Assembly: GCA_029865265.1 (NCBI GenBank)
Contig: JAOUHG010000030.1
Span: 1-42,160 of the forward strand
Origin: Candidatus Krumholzibacteriia bacterium
Lineage (GTDB): Bacteria; Krumholzibacteriota; Krumholzibacteriia; WVZY01; JAKEHA01
Length of the DNA stretch: 42,160 bases
Reading direction: 5' to 3'
A program made the position numbers and the translations under genes. The notes under the pieces are model-generated. The model made no database searches. It saw only the letters and a program-made list of their open reading frames with translations, and was not told the origin of the DNA. Of the stretch, positions 1 through 8,749 are shown one piece after another. Every line of letters starts with the position of its first letter. The first letter of the stretch is position 1.

Positions 1-1
1 T

Positions 2-30
2 TTGCAGATACCCGCGCGGTTAACTATAAT
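2..30 (+). promoter_or_regulatory. putative sigma-70 promoter of the envelope operon
   Basis: A perfect TATAAT hexamer lies at 25-30 and TTGCAG at 2-7, separated by 17 bases. The first gene starts about 20 bases downstream. The -35 box matches the consensus only in its TTG part, and the window begins immediately before it, so upstream context cannot be judged. The call is made from spacing and position. Confidence 0.5.
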
Positions 31-50
31 TGATGTCACGGAGTTACATG

Positions 51-758
51 ATGCGGAACCCCTTTTTGGCAGTGCTGGCGGTGGCGATGGCGGGCGCGGT
101 TTTCGCGCCGGCCGTGGCGAGCGCCCAGGCCGTCAAGGGCGACCCCGCCGAGGAGTACAGCGTGCGCATCGCGCGGCTCAAGTACGCGGGCGGCGGCGAC
201 TGGTATGCGGACCCCTCGTCCATTCCCAACTGGCTCTCCGAGTTCGAGCGCCGCACCGGGGTGAAGACCTTCAAGGAAGAGAAGGTGGTCACCCTCACCG
301 ACGAGAACCTGCGCGCGTATCCGTTTCTGTACATGACCGGCCACGGCACGGTGAAGCTCTCGCACGAGGAGCGCGACGCGCTGCGTGCCTACCTGGAAGA
401 CGGTGGCTTCCTGTACGCCAACGACAACTACGGGATGGACGCGTCGTTTCGCGCCATGGTGCGCGACGTGTTCCCGGACCGCCCCTTCGAGGAGCTCTCC
501 GCGGACCACCCCATCTTTCACTGTTTCTACGACCTGCCGGGGCTGCCCAAGATTCACGAGCACGACGGCAAGCCGCCGCAGGCATTCGGCGTCACCGTCG
601 ACGACCGCCTGGTGATTTTCTATTCGTACGAGTCCGACATCGGTGATGGCCTGGAAGATCCGGATGTGCACAGGGATCCGCCCGCCAAGCGCGAACTCGC
701 CATGAAGATGGCAACCAACGTCCTCATGTACGCGCTCACCCAGAGCGTGCTCCTGTGA
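51..758 (+). CDS. exported DUF4159 domain protein
   Basis: The product is about 235 aa. It opens with a clear Sec signal peptide (MRNPFLAVLAVAMAGAVFAP, cleavage probably after the ASAQA stretch). The mature part resembles DUF4159, which has a fold related to class-I glutamine amidotransferases; the segment around YLEDGGFLYANDNYG is typical of it. Members are often encoded beside MoxR-type ATPases and DUF4175 or von Willebrand factor A proteins in envelope operons, but their biochemical role is unknown. GGAG at 40-43 is spaced 7 bases from the ATG at 51, which is why that start is preferred; ATG 48 and TTG 30 are alternatives in the same frame. It is the first gene of a tight four-gene set, with the next gene 16 bases downstream. 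The family assignment is from recognition of sequence pattern, not a search. Confidence 0.8.
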   Translation: MRNPFLAVLAVAMAGAVFAPAVASAQAVKGDPAEEYSVRIARLKYAGGGDWYADPSSIPNWLSEFERRTGVKTFKEEKVVTLTDENLRAYPFLYMTGHGTVKLSHEERDALRAYLEDGGFLYANDNYGMDASFRAMVRDVFPDRPFEELSADHPIFHCFYDLPGLPKIHEHDGKPPQAFGVTVDDRLVIFYSYESDIGDGLEDPDVHRDPPAKRELAMKMATNVLMYALTQSVLL

Positions 759-774
759 CGGAAAGAGAGACGCG

Positions 775-3700
775 ATGAAACCGGCCGCCAACGACGCCCT
801 GCGCGGGTACCTTCGAGCGATTCTGCTGCGCGCGGCCGCACTGCACTTCGGCGCCGGTCTGGTGAGCGTTCTCGCGGGCGTGGCGTGGATTCTGCTCGCC
901 ATCGTCATCTGGTCCGCGTTCGTTTCCGCACCCAGTCTCGCGGTGGCCACGTGGGTGGCGCGCATTGCGGTTGCCGCCATCGTCGCCATGGTGACGTGGT
1001 TCATCGTGGTGCCGCTGGTCCGCATGCCCGGGGTAGACCGGCTTGCAAATGAGATCGAGCGCCGGCAGGACCTGAAGGAACTGGTGCGCGCCGGCTTCGA
1101 GTTCAGCCGCGACGAGAAGGCTTCGCAGCGCTACTCGCCCGAACTGGTCAAGGAAGTCATCCGCCAGGCGGTGGAGCGGCTCTCCGGCATTCGTGTGCGC
1201 TCCATTTTCCTCGACCGGCGCCAGCTCGCGCTGGTTCCGGTGGCGCTGGGCGGACTGGTGGTGCTGCTGGGCATCTCGCTCTTCAACCCGCGCATCGTCA
1301 CCGACGCCGGGCGCCGCGTGATTTCGCCGGCGGAGATCGCCGCCGCGCCGCACGGCCCCAACATCCAGGCGCAGCCGGGCAACGTGACCGTGCTGGCGGG
1401 CAGCGATGTCACCGTGAGCGGCCTCGACCTGGGCGAGAGCGACATGCCGGTGGAAGTATCCTTTAATCTGTCGGCGGATTTCTGGAAGACCGAGCCCACG
1501 CAGATCGTGCGCCGCGACCCGGCCGCGGAGCTGGCGTTCGACCGCTACGACTACACCTTCAAGGACATCCGCAACACCACGTCGTACTACTTCCAGGCGG
1601 GAAACTACAAGAGCCGCACGTACACCATCACCGTGGTGCACGAGCCCATTCTCACCGATGTGCGCGTGACGCTGACACCGCCCGCGTATACGGGCGAGCC
1701 CGTCACCACGCTCACCGACAACGCCGGCAACGTGCAGGCGCTGGAGGGCACGCAGGTCAAGGTGGAGGCGCGCAGCAACAACCCGTTGCGCGCGGCGTGG
1801 GTGCAGTTCGGCGCCACCGACAGGAAGCCGGTGGCGCACGAGGGTCGCGACCTGTCGTTCGAGTTCGCGGCACTCGCGGACGGTCAGTACCGCGTACTGC
1901 TGGAGGACTCGCTGGGCTTCGCCACCCGCGATCCGCTCACCTATACCATTGAGGTCTTCCAGGACAACCCGCCCAGCGTGGACGTGCTGGAGCCCGGCGA
2001 AGACACCGACATGCCGCGCACGCAGCAGGTGGACATTGGCTTTGTGGCCGCGGACGACTACGGCGTCACCCGCGCCACGCTGCACCACCGCCGCACCGGC
2101 GCGGACGAGTTCTCGCGCATCACCGTGCCGCTGGGAGAGCAGAAGAACCGGAAGGAACTGGCGGTGGCCTACCGATGGGACCTCTCCGGCATCACCCTCT
2201 TCCCGGGCAACGCGGTGGAGTACTACGTGGAGGTGGCGGACAACAACGTGGTCACCGGGCCGGGGGTGGCGCGCAGCAAGATATTCCACATCACCATGCC
2301 CACCATTGCCGAGCTGTACGACAACGCGCGCGAAGACGAGAGCAAGCGCGCCGAGGCGCTGGAGAGCGCCATCGAGGATAGCAAGCAGTTGAGCGAGCAG
2401 CTGGAGAAGATCTCCCGCGAGTACCTGAAGACCGAAAAAATGGAGTGGTCGCAGAAGAAGGAACTCGACCGCGCCATCGAGAACCAGAAGTCGGTGCAGG
2501 AGAAACTCTCCGAGGTGAAGGAGTCGCTCGACAAGACCCTGCAGCAGCTCTCCGACAACGAGATGACCACGCAGGAAATCGGCAAGAAGCTGGAAGAGAT
2601 TCGCGAGCTGATGGACGAGATCAACTCCGCCGAGTTGCAGAAGTACATGGAAGAGCTGCGCCAGGCCATGGAGAAGATGAGCCCGCAGGACGTGCGCCAG
2701 GCGCTGGAGAACCTGGAGCTCAACACCGAGGAGATGCTGGAGCGCCTGGAGCGCACGGCGAGCCTGCTCAAGCAGCTGCAGAAGGAACAGAAGATGGAGG
2801 AGATGGTCCGCAAGGCGCAGGACCTCATGGAGAAGCAGGCCGACCTCAACGAGGAGACCGGCGACGCATCCGACCAGGACGGCGCCAAGATGAACGAACT
2901 GTCCGAGCGGCAGGAAGAACTGGCCAAGCAGGCGGCGGAGATGCAGAAGTCGGCGGAGGACCTCGCCGGCGAGATGGACGACCAACAGGTGTCGAAGGAA
3001 CTACAGCAGATGTCCGAGGACATGAAGTCGCCCGAGGGCCCGCAGGAGAACATGGAGAACGCCGCGCAGAACCTCCAGCAGCAGCAGCGCCAGCAGGCCA
3101 TGCAGCAGCAGCAGGAGGCCATGGACAAGATGGTGAGCCTGTTCAAACGCGCGCAGCAGGCGCAGCAGTCCATGCAGCAGAACCAGAACCAGCAGATGGC
3201 GGCCAACTTCCAGAAGTTTGCGCGCCAGACGCTGGACCTGTCGTTCCGCCAGGAGGCGCTGGCCGGCGGGCTCAAGGAGGGAGCGGTGCGCGAGAGCGAC
3301 CCGTCGTCGTGGGACAACTTCGCCGAAGACCAGTTGAGCTACCTGCAGGCCACCGAGAAGGTGGCGGACGAGGTCATGAAGATCGGCATGATGTCCATGA
3401 TGGTGCCGCCCGCGCTCATGGAGTCGCTGGGCGAGGCCATCAACCGCATGCAGAGTTCCATGCTGTTCCTCGAACAGAACAAGCCGTACATGAGCACGGC
3501 GCACGCCAGCAACGCGGTGGAGTCGCTCAACAAGGCCACCATCGAAATGCTGCGCAGCGCGCAAAGTTGCTCGTCGGGACAGAGCGGGCAGGGCAAACCG
3601 AGCGCGCAGCAGATGCTGCAGTCCATGATCCCGCGCCAGCAGGACATCATTAAAGAAACGCAGTCCATGATGCAGATGCGCATTGCCGAGGAGGCGCTGC

Positions 3701-4164
3701 GCCAGCAGCGGCAGGCGCAACTGGACCGTCTGGCGGGAGAGCAGCGCTCGTTGCAGGAGATTGCCAAGCAGATTCAGGAGTCCATGCGGGGCGAGCAACA
3801 GCCGCTGGGCAAGCTGGACCGCGCCATCCAGGACATGGAAGCGGTGGTGGAGAGCCTCAAGCAGGGCAACCTCAACGACGACCTGGTGAGCCGCCAGCAG
3901 CGCATCCTCTCGCGCATGCTCGACGCCGAGCGCTCCGTGCACACGCGCGACTACGAGAAGGAACGCGAGAGCATGACCGCCGACGAGGTGTTCTCGCGCA
4001 CGCTGGGGCGCCGTCCCGAGAGCGCCGACGCGCAGTCGCTGCGCGACGAGATCCAGCGCGCCATGCAGCTCAAGGCGCCGGGCGAGTTCGAAGACCTGAT
4101 CCGCATGTACTTCCGCGCACTCGCGGACGAATCGCCGGCCGACGCCGCACCGCGGGGCAACTGA
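775..4164 (+). CDS. large membrane-anchored coiled-coil protein, DUF4175-like
   Basis: This 1129-aa protein has three predicted membrane segments in its first 170 residues (about 20-45, 55-80 and 148-168). A largely beta-type extracytoplasmic region follows to about residue 510, with Ig-like repeats suggested by recurring 'DNPPSVDVLEPGED' and 'PAYTGEPVTTLTDN' type segments. After that comes a very long Glu/Lys/Gln-rich coiled coil (about 515-870) with an almost pure Gln/Met stretch near 760-815, and a helical C-terminus. The arrangement matches the DUF4175 family of big membrane proteins that accompany DUF4159 genes. The ATG has a purine-rich ribosome site (GGAAAGAGAG) a few bases upstream. 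The stop is one base from the start of the TPR gene. The function is not known; a structural or scaffolding role in the envelope is an inference from the coiled coil. The long opposite-strand open frames here are GC-driven shadows. Confidence 0.75.
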   Translation: MKPAANDALRGYLRAILLRAAALHFGAGLVSVLAGVAWILLAIVIWSAFVSAPSLAVATWVARIAVAAIVAMVTWFIVVPLVRMPGVDRLANEIERRQDLKELVRAGFEFSRDEKASQRYSPELVKEVIRQAVERLSGIRVRSIFLDRRQLALVPVALGGLVVLLGISLFNPRIVTDAGRRVISPAEIAAAPHGPNIQAQPGNVTVLAGSDVTVSGLDLGESDMPVEVSFNLSADFWKTEPTQIVRRDPAAELAFDRYDYTFKDIRNTTSYYFQAGNYKSRTYTITVVHEPILTDVRVTLTPPAYTGEPVTTLTDNAGNVQALEGTQVKVEARSNNPLRAAWVQFGATDRKPVAHEGRDLSFEFAALADGQYRVLLEDSLGFATRDPLTYTIEVFQDNPPSVDVLEPGEDTDMPRTQQVDIGFVAADDYGVTRATLHHRRTGADEFSRITVPLGEQKNRKELAVAYRWDLSGITLFPGNAVEYYVEVADNNVVTGPGVARSKIFHITMPTIAELYDNAREDESKRAEALESAIEDSKQLSEQLEKISREYLKTEKMEWSQKKELDRAIENQKSVQEKLSEVKESLDKTLQQLSDNEMTTQEIGKKLEEIRELMDEINSAELQKYMEELRQAMEKMSPQDVRQALENLELNTEEMLERLERTASLLKQLQKEQKMEEMVRKAQDLMEKQADLNEETGDASDQDGAKMNELSERQEELAKQAAEMQKSAEDLAGEMDDQQVSKELQQMSEDMKSPEGPQENMENAAQNLQQQQRQQAMQQQQEAMDKMVSLFKRAQQAQQSMQQNQNQQMAANFQKFARQTLDLSFRQEALAGGLKEGAVRESDPSSWDNFAEDQLSYLQATEKVADEVMKIGMMSMMVPPALMESLGEAINRMQSSMLFLEQNKPYMSTAHASNAVESLNKATIEMLRSAQSCSSGQSGQGKPSAQQMLQSMIPRQQDIIKETQSMMQMRIAEEALRQQRQAQLDRLAGEQRSLQEIAKQIQESMRGEQQPLGKLDRAIQDMEAVVESLKQGNLNDDLVSRQQRILSRMLDAERSVHTRDYEKERESMTADEVFSRTLGRRPESADAQSLRDEIQRAMQLKAPGEFEDLIRMYFRALADESPADAAPRGN

Positions 4165-4165
4165 C

Positions 4166-6076
4166 GTGAAGTTCCGGTTTCTGTTTGCAGCATGCGCCGT
4201 GCTGGTGCTGGCCGCGTCCGCGGCCGCGCAGCAACAGCAACGGGCGCCGCGCCCCTTCCGCGCCGATCCGCTCACGGTGAGCGCCGACATCATGGAGGCC
4301 TCGCGCCTCATGGCCGTCAACCCCGACGCCGCCATTGCGCTGCTGCACCAGCTCAACGCGCGCTACCCGGGCCGCGACGACATTCTCTCGCGCCTGGGCT
4401 ACGGCATGCAGGTGGTGGGCAAGGCGGACTCCGCGGTGTTCTATTATAAGGCGGCGCTGCAGTCCAACCCCATGAACCTCGATGCGGGCAAGTCGCTGGG
4501 TTCCATCTACTTCACCGACGGGCGCGAGCGCGAGGCCATGCAGCTCTTCAACCGCATCCTCGAGGCCAACAACTACAACATCGGCGCGTACAAGATTGTC
4601 GCGGGCGCGCTGCGCGACCTGGGCCGCACCGACGAGGCCATCGACATCCTCGAGCAGGGCCGCAAGCGCAACCCGAAGAACCAGGCGCTCACGCTGGAAA
4701 TTGCCACGCTCTACAAGCAGGCGGGCGATAACAAGAAGGCGCTGGACCAGTACCTCGACTTCGTGGTGGCGGAGCCGCGCAGCTACCGGCTGGTGCGCGC
4801 GCGCATGATCGAAGTGCTGCGCGACGCGGACACCGGTCAGGACGCGCTGGTGGCCTACCTCAACACACGCGCCAACAAGAGCGGCAACGACGGCTTTGCC
4901 GCCATGGACGTGCTGGCCGCTTTCTACCTGGAGAGCGGGCTGTTGGAGAACGCGCTCGACATGGCGCTGCGCGCCGACGCCGACAAGTCGTCCGACGGCA
5001 CCACGCTGCTGGCACTGGCCGAGGACGCCATGAACCGCACCGCCACCCAGCCGCGCCCGCAGCGCGCGCGCTACCTCGACCTCGGGCTGCGCGCGTCGGA
5101 GGCGTACGTGCACGGGCACGAGAAGGCGCCCGACATCGACCGCGCCAAGTGGATCCTCGCCGACATCTACACCCAGTACGGCTCCGGCATGAACCCGGCG
5201 GTGCCGGCCACCGAGCGCGCGGCATACCTGGAGCGCGCGGTGAAGGAGTACGAGGACATCTCGCGGCGCTTCCCGGGTTCGGAACTCGCGGAGCAGGCGT
5301 ACATCGAACGCGGCGACGTGCTGCTCAAGAAACTCAAGCGCCCCGACGAAGCGCTCAACGCCTACAAGTCGGGTTCGGTGAACGCGCGGCGGCTGGGCGG
5401 AACCTTCGCGGCGCGCATCGCCGAGGTGTACATCGGTGACGACCGCACCGCGGATGCCGACAACTACCTCAGGGCGCTCACCCGCGCAGGCAATCCCGAC
5501 CTGGCGCAGGCGGGGCTGTACTACACCGGCGTCAACCTGGCCGTGAAGAAGGAGTACTCGCTGGCGCGCGACACGCTCACGGCGCTGGCTGAGTTGGCGC
5601 CGTCGTCGGCGTACTCCAACGACGCCATCGAGACGGCGTGGGTGATCGAAGAGGCGAATATGTACAAGTCGCAGTCGCTTGACGACTGGTTCGCCGCGCG
5701 CAAGGCGGACATGGTGGGCGACACCACGACCATGCTGGTGCGCTACCAGAGCATCGGCGGCCGCGGCCTGGACGACCCGGTGCGCCCGCGCGCGTTGCAC
5801 GAGATGGGACTGCTGCTGTTCGACCGCGGCAGCAACGACGCCGCCATCGCCGCGTTCCGGCGCTTCCTCGACGACTACCCGGACAACGAGATGTCGCCGG
5901 TGGTGCTGCGCGCCATCGGCCGCGTGTACGAAGTGGGCCTGGGACAGTACGAGCGAGCGCTGCACGAGTACGAGCAGGTATTGATGTCGTACCCCGAGTA
6001 CGCACTCCTCGACGACATCCGCCGCGATATCACCCGCGTACGCGCCATGCAACAGGGGGCGACGTATGCGCCGTAG
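4166..6076 (+). CDS. exported tetratricopeptide-repeat protein
   Basis: The product is 636 aa with a signal peptide (MKFRFLFAACAVLVLAASAAAQ) and then helical repeats throughout. Many 34-residue TPR units are visible, such as 'AIALLHQLNARYPGRDDILSRLGY', 'ADSAVFYYKAALQSNP', 'EAMQLFNRILEANNYN', 'EAIDILEQGRKRNPKN', 'AIAAFRRFLDDYPDNE' and 'ALHEYEQVLMSYPEY'. The last units look like the YbgF/BamD-type TPRs of periplasmic scaffolds. The start is a GTG one base after the previous stop, so translation is probably coupled. The gene overlaps the next one by 11 bases. TPR proteins bind partner proteins; the obvious candidate partner is the adjacent coiled-coil membrane protein, but this is inference from gene order only. 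Confidence 0.85.
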   Translation: MKFRFLFAACAVLVLAASAAAQQQQRAPRPFRADPLTVSADIMEASRLMAVNPDAAIALLHQLNARYPGRDDILSRLGYGMQVVGKADSAVFYYKAALQSNPMNLDAGKSLGSIYFTDGREREAMQLFNRILEANNYNIGAYKIVAGALRDLGRTDEAIDILEQGRKRNPKNQALTLEIATLYKQAGDNKKALDQYLDFVVAEPRSYRLVRARMIEVLRDADTGQDALVAYLNTRANKSGNDGFAAMDVLAAFYLESGLLENALDMALRADADKSSDGTTLLALAEDAMNRTATQPRPQRARYLDLGLRASEAYVHGHEKAPDIDRAKWILADIYTQYGSGMNPAVPATERAAYLERAVKEYEDISRRFPGSELAEQAYIERGDVLLKKLKRPDEALNAYKSGSVNARRLGGTFAARIAEVYIGDDRTADADNYLRALTRAGNPDLAQAGLYYTGVNLAVKKEYSLARDTLTALAELAPSSAYSNDAIETAWVIEEANMYKSQSLDDWFAARKADMVGDTTTMLVRYQSIGGRGLDDPVRPRALHEMGLLLFDRGSNDAAIAAFRRFLDDYPDNEMSPVVLRAIGRVYEVGLGQYERALHEYEQVLMSYPEYALLDDIRRDITRVRAMQQGATYAP

Positions 6077-7331
6077 CTTGTCTTGGATTGTCACGGTCGT
6101 CACGCTGGTGGTCGTGGGTGCCCCCGCCTTCGCCCAGCAGATCCTCGTTCCCATGGACTTGAAGCAGACCAACCACCTCAAGGCATACGGGCTCGCGTAC
6201 CACGCCCTCGAGCGCGGGCAGACGGTGGACTGGCTCTTGAACTACCGCGGCGGCAGCTTTCTCATGCCGGCCACCGAGGCCGTCATTCTGGACGCGCGGC
6301 TCAAGAACGTGTCGTTCGAAATGGTGAGCGGTTCCGACGTGGCGCAGATCACAGCGGAGATCGCGCAGAACAACATGGAGACGGTGCGACTGGAGAAGGC
6401 GCCCAGGGTGGCGGTGTACGTGCCCACGCTCAAGCAGCCGTGGGACGACGCCGTCATGCTGGCCATGGAGTACGCGGAGATTCCCTACGCGCGCGTGTTC
6501 GACGAGGAGGTGCTGGCGGGAAAGCTCCCCGAGTACGACTGGCTGCACCTTCATCATGAGGACTTCACCGGCCAGTACGGCAAGTTCTACGCGGCCTACC
6601 GCCACACCGACTGGTACCAGGCCGACCAGCGCGACTCCGAGGCGCGCGCGCGCAGGCTGGGTTTCACCAAGGTGTCCGACGAGAAGAAGGCGGTCACCAA
6701 CAAGATTCGTGACTACGTGCAGAATGGCGGCTTCCTGTTTGCCATGTGCTCGGCGTGCGACACCTACGACATCGCGCTCTCGGCGGCGGGTGTGGACATC
6801 GTGGCGCAGGAGTTCGACTACGACGGCATCACGCCGGGCTTCCAGGACAGGCTGGACTACGACCGCTGCTTCGCGTTCACGGGCTTCAAGCTGGTAACGA
6901 GCCCGCTGGTGTACGAGTTCTCCGACATCGACACCAGCGACTACGCCACCGCGCGCGGCAGCGACGCAGACTATTTTACGCTGTTCGAGTTCTCCGCCAA
7001 GTACGACCCGGTGCCCGCCATGCTCACCCAGAATCACGTGAGCTTCGTGAAGGGTTTCCTGGGGCAGACCACGGGCTTTCGCAAGCAGGTGGTCAAGAAG
7101 AGCGTGGTGATCCTGGGCGAAGACGCGGTGCACGACGATGTCAAGTACCTGCACGGCAATGCGGGCCGCGGCACGTTCACCTTTCTGGGCGGCCACGACC
7201 CGGAAGACTACCAGCACGCCGTCGGCGACCCGCCCACCGACCTCAATCTCCACGTCAACTCGCCGGGCTACCGTTTGATCCTCAACAACGTGCTGTTCCC
7301 GGCCGCCAAGAAGAAGACGCTGAAGACCTGA
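6066..7331 (+). CDS. exported GATase-like protein of unknown function
   Basis: The product is 421 aa with a signal peptide (about 1-24, ending VVVGAPAFAQQ). The mature N-terminus 'ILVPMDLKQTNHLKAYGLAY' and the length fit a conserved exported family that databases often label 'asparagine synthetase B'. I see no Ntn-type N-terminal Cys and no ATP-pyrophosphatase P-loop, so that label should not be trusted. The segment 'IRDYVQNGGFLFAMCSACDTYD' (near 218-239) parallels 'LRAYLEDGGFLYANDNYG' in the DUF4159 protein at the head of this operon. That suggests both share a class-I GATase-like fold. Its start lies inside the last codons of the TPR gene, so it belongs to the operon. Its final codons and stop are duplicated 1390 bases downstream (see the repeat entries). 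Confidence 0.7.
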   Translation: MRRSLSWIVTVVTLVVVGAPAFAQQILVPMDLKQTNHLKAYGLAYHALERGQTVDWLLNYRGGSFLMPATEAVILDARLKNVSFEMVSGSDVAQITAEIAQNNMETVRLEKAPRVAVYVPTLKQPWDDAVMLAMEYAEIPYARVFDEEVLAGKLPEYDWLHLHHEDFTGQYGKFYAAYRHTDWYQADQRDSEARARRLGFTKVSDEKKAVTNKIRDYVQNGGFLFAMCSACDTYDIALSAAGVDIVAQEFDYDGITPGFQDRLDYDRCFAFTGFKLVTSPLVYEFSDIDTSDYATARGSDADYFTLFEFSAKYDPVPAMLTQNHVSFVKGFLGQTTGFRKQVVKKSVVILGEDAVHDDVKYLHGNAGRGTFTFLGGHDPEDYQHAVGDPPTDLNLHVNSPGYRLILNNVLFPAAKKKTLKT

Positions 7332-7336
7332 CGCCG
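7305..7336 (+). repeat. 32-bp perfect direct repeat, left copy
   Basis: This copy covers the last codons (…AKKKTLKT), the TGA stop and six bases beyond it of the preceding gene. It is identical to 8695-8726. A further shared GTTGTGT follows both copies, one base after the left copy and four bases after the right copy, so the repeat was probably a little longer originally. The two copies bracket the low-GC segment. Confidence 0.95.
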
Positions 7337-7480
7337 AGTTGTGTCGCTTTATGGCTGGCAAACCGCATATGATCACTGCGTAATCGACATGTGGGCGACT
7401 GGAAGCACTTGTACATGGGAAGCGTGGAACGTCATGCAGGCGCAGCAGCAAGTTTCTCATTGGTGCAACTACACGTCCTG

Positions 7481-8668
7481 ATGAAGAAGCAGGTCGCTGG
7501 GACCGTGGCGCTACTTGTGTCTGCGCTGATCAGCGGTGCCGCTGCAGTCCCGAAGACCGTGGCCCCGTCCATCCACAAGCCTGTCATGCTCTTCGATCTT
7601 TCGGACGAGGTGATGGCGGGGCCGCTCGGCGTCGTCGCGGACGTAGCAGTCGGCGACAGTGTTGTGTATGTTCTTGACCAGCAAAATTGTAATGTTCGCC
7701 GCATAACCCTAACTGGCTTAGAGCTTCCGGCGTTGGGAAGAGAAGGGGAAGGACCCGGCGATATTAGCGGGCCATCGAAACTGGCCAATGCCTCAGGTGG
7801 AAAGTGCGCTGTGATCCAGGGTATCTCGAACAGGGCGCCGTGCTTTACCCCCGCGGGGAATCTGTGCGATCCATACGACATATCTTCGCTTAGAAGAGGG
7901 TATGCGAGCGTGATATGGGTACGGGCCGAGTTCGGGCGTGCCGACGAACTAATTCTTTCTGGGCTCGGCAGTCGTAGGGAGGTCAGCGATTCCTTTGCGC
8001 AGTATGAACCCGTGAGTTTCGTCACCCGATTGCGGGCCGATGGCAGCGCCACAGAACTGTTTTCTGAGAACCCTGGAGGTTTCGAAACGGGTGCGGTAAG
8101 AACCTCGAGCGGCGCTTCCTTTGCGGTGTACGGATGGGACATAGCCGAGGATGGCACCATCATTTATGCCGACCCGAGTGGCGAGTATCGTGTTTTTATT
8201 GGCCATCCAGTGGATGGTGTGAGTCAATCGATCGACCTTCCGGAATGGAATGGCGATGAAGATCGCTACCTATCCTTCGTCGAGAGAGCTCACATTCAAT
8301 CCCCGAACAGTACGGTGCTACGTGTGGCGTCCGTCCATTGGTTGGGTCGGGGGTGTTTCATGGTTCGTCCCTCCGCGGAACTGTCTGGAGTCCCTGCAGA
8401 GAATGGGATTGGCACCTTTGAGGTTTTTCGACGCAACGGCGATTCGCTTGGAAGGTACACTGTGTACTGCGACCTGGACTCGGCCAACGATACGTTCTTT
8501 GTTCGAGGGAATGTCTTGGTGGTCATCCGCGGTGCAAAGTCAGTGGCCCGTGCGGCGTACCCCGAAGTACTTGGGCCGGGAAAGAACCGCAAAACGCCTT
8601 CTTTGGAAGTTGATGAAGTGCGAATCAGGGCGTATGATCTTTTCTCCGAGGTAATGGCTGGCCGCTGA
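7481..8668 (+). CDS. exported beta-propeller-like protein, low GC
   Basis: The chosen start gives 395 aa beginning with a signal peptide (MKKQVAGTVALLVSALISGA). An upstream in-frame GTG or ATG at 7391 would put 30 residues before that signal and is disfavoured. The mature sequence has the alternating short beta strands of a six-bladed propeller, NHL-like: 'GVVADVAVGDSVVYVLDQQNCNVRRIT' followed by 'GREGEGPGDISGPSKLA', which is the usual first blade and its 'GxGPGEF' type turn. Propellers of this kind are common exported proteins with unknown ligands. Codon use differs from its neighbours, and the gene sits inside a repeat-bounded segment, so recent acquisition is likely. The family is judged by pattern; the exact function cannot be given. 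Confidence 0.65.
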   Translation: MKKQVAGTVALLVSALISGAAAVPKTVAPSIHKPVMLFDLSDEVMAGPLGVVADVAVGDSVVYVLDQQNCNVRRITLTGLELPALGREGEGPGDISGPSKLANASGGKCAVIQGISNRAPCFTPAGNLCDPYDISSLRRGYASVIWVRAEFGRADELILSGLGSRREVSDSFAQYEPVSFVTRLRADGSATELFSENPGGFETGAVRTSSGASFAVYGWDIAEDGTIIYADPSGEYRVFIGHPVDGVSQSIDLPEWNGDEDRYLSFVERAHIQSPNSTVLRVASVHWLGRGCFMVRPSAELSGVPAENGIGTFEVFRRNGDSLGRYTVYCDLDSANDTFFVRGNVLVVIRGAKSVARAAYPEVLGPGKNRKTPSLEVDEVRIRAYDLFSEVMAGR

Positions 8669-8694
8669 CACGCTTGCAGACGGCTAACGGCGAG

Positions 8695-8726
8695 GCCAAG
8701 AAGAAGACGCTGAAGACCTGACGCCG
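8695..8726 (+). repeat. 32-bp perfect direct repeat, right copy
   Basis: This copy is identical to 7305-7336. Here it is non-coding and lies 23 bases upstream of the start codon of the next small gene. It therefore marks the old junction between the envelope operon and the genes that follow. Confidence 0.95.
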
Positions 8727-8749
8727 TCCGGTTGTGTTATCCTCTGCCA

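Larger units (their letters stand above)
7337..8726 (+). mobile_element. putative inserted single-gene cassette bounded by direct repeats
   Basis: The segment lies between the end of the left 32-bp repeat and the end of the right one. Its base composition is clearly more A/T-rich than all neighbours; codons such as AAT, TTT, TTA and ATA are common inside it and rare outside. It carries one gene for an exported protein and no recognisable transposase or integrase. Because the left repeat restores the 3' end of the upstream gene, insertion did not destroy that gene. This pattern is typical of integration into, or recombination at, a gene end. The mechanism is unknown; a non-homologous duplication-insertion or an in-trans recombinase would fit equally well. 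Confidence 0.5.

Noticed and set aside
736-2985. 749-aa open frame on the minus strand
   Set aside because: It lies opposite the DUF4175-like gene, is full of His/Leu/Arg repeats typical of antisense frames in GC-rich DNA, and has no family signal. The same holds for the other long antisense frames at 3001-4356, 4070-6181, 6030-7460, 22994-24730, 31251-34481, 34617-37142 and 37959-40100.
6066-7331. Asparagine synthetase B
   Set aside because: The family is often given that name, but there is a signal peptide, no N-terminal catalytic Cys after Met, and no synthetase P-loop.
7337-8726. Integron gene cassette with an attC site
   Set aside because: Single gene and direct repeats fit loosely, but no proper GTTRRRY/RYYYAAC core pair or attC-like folded site could be found at the ends.
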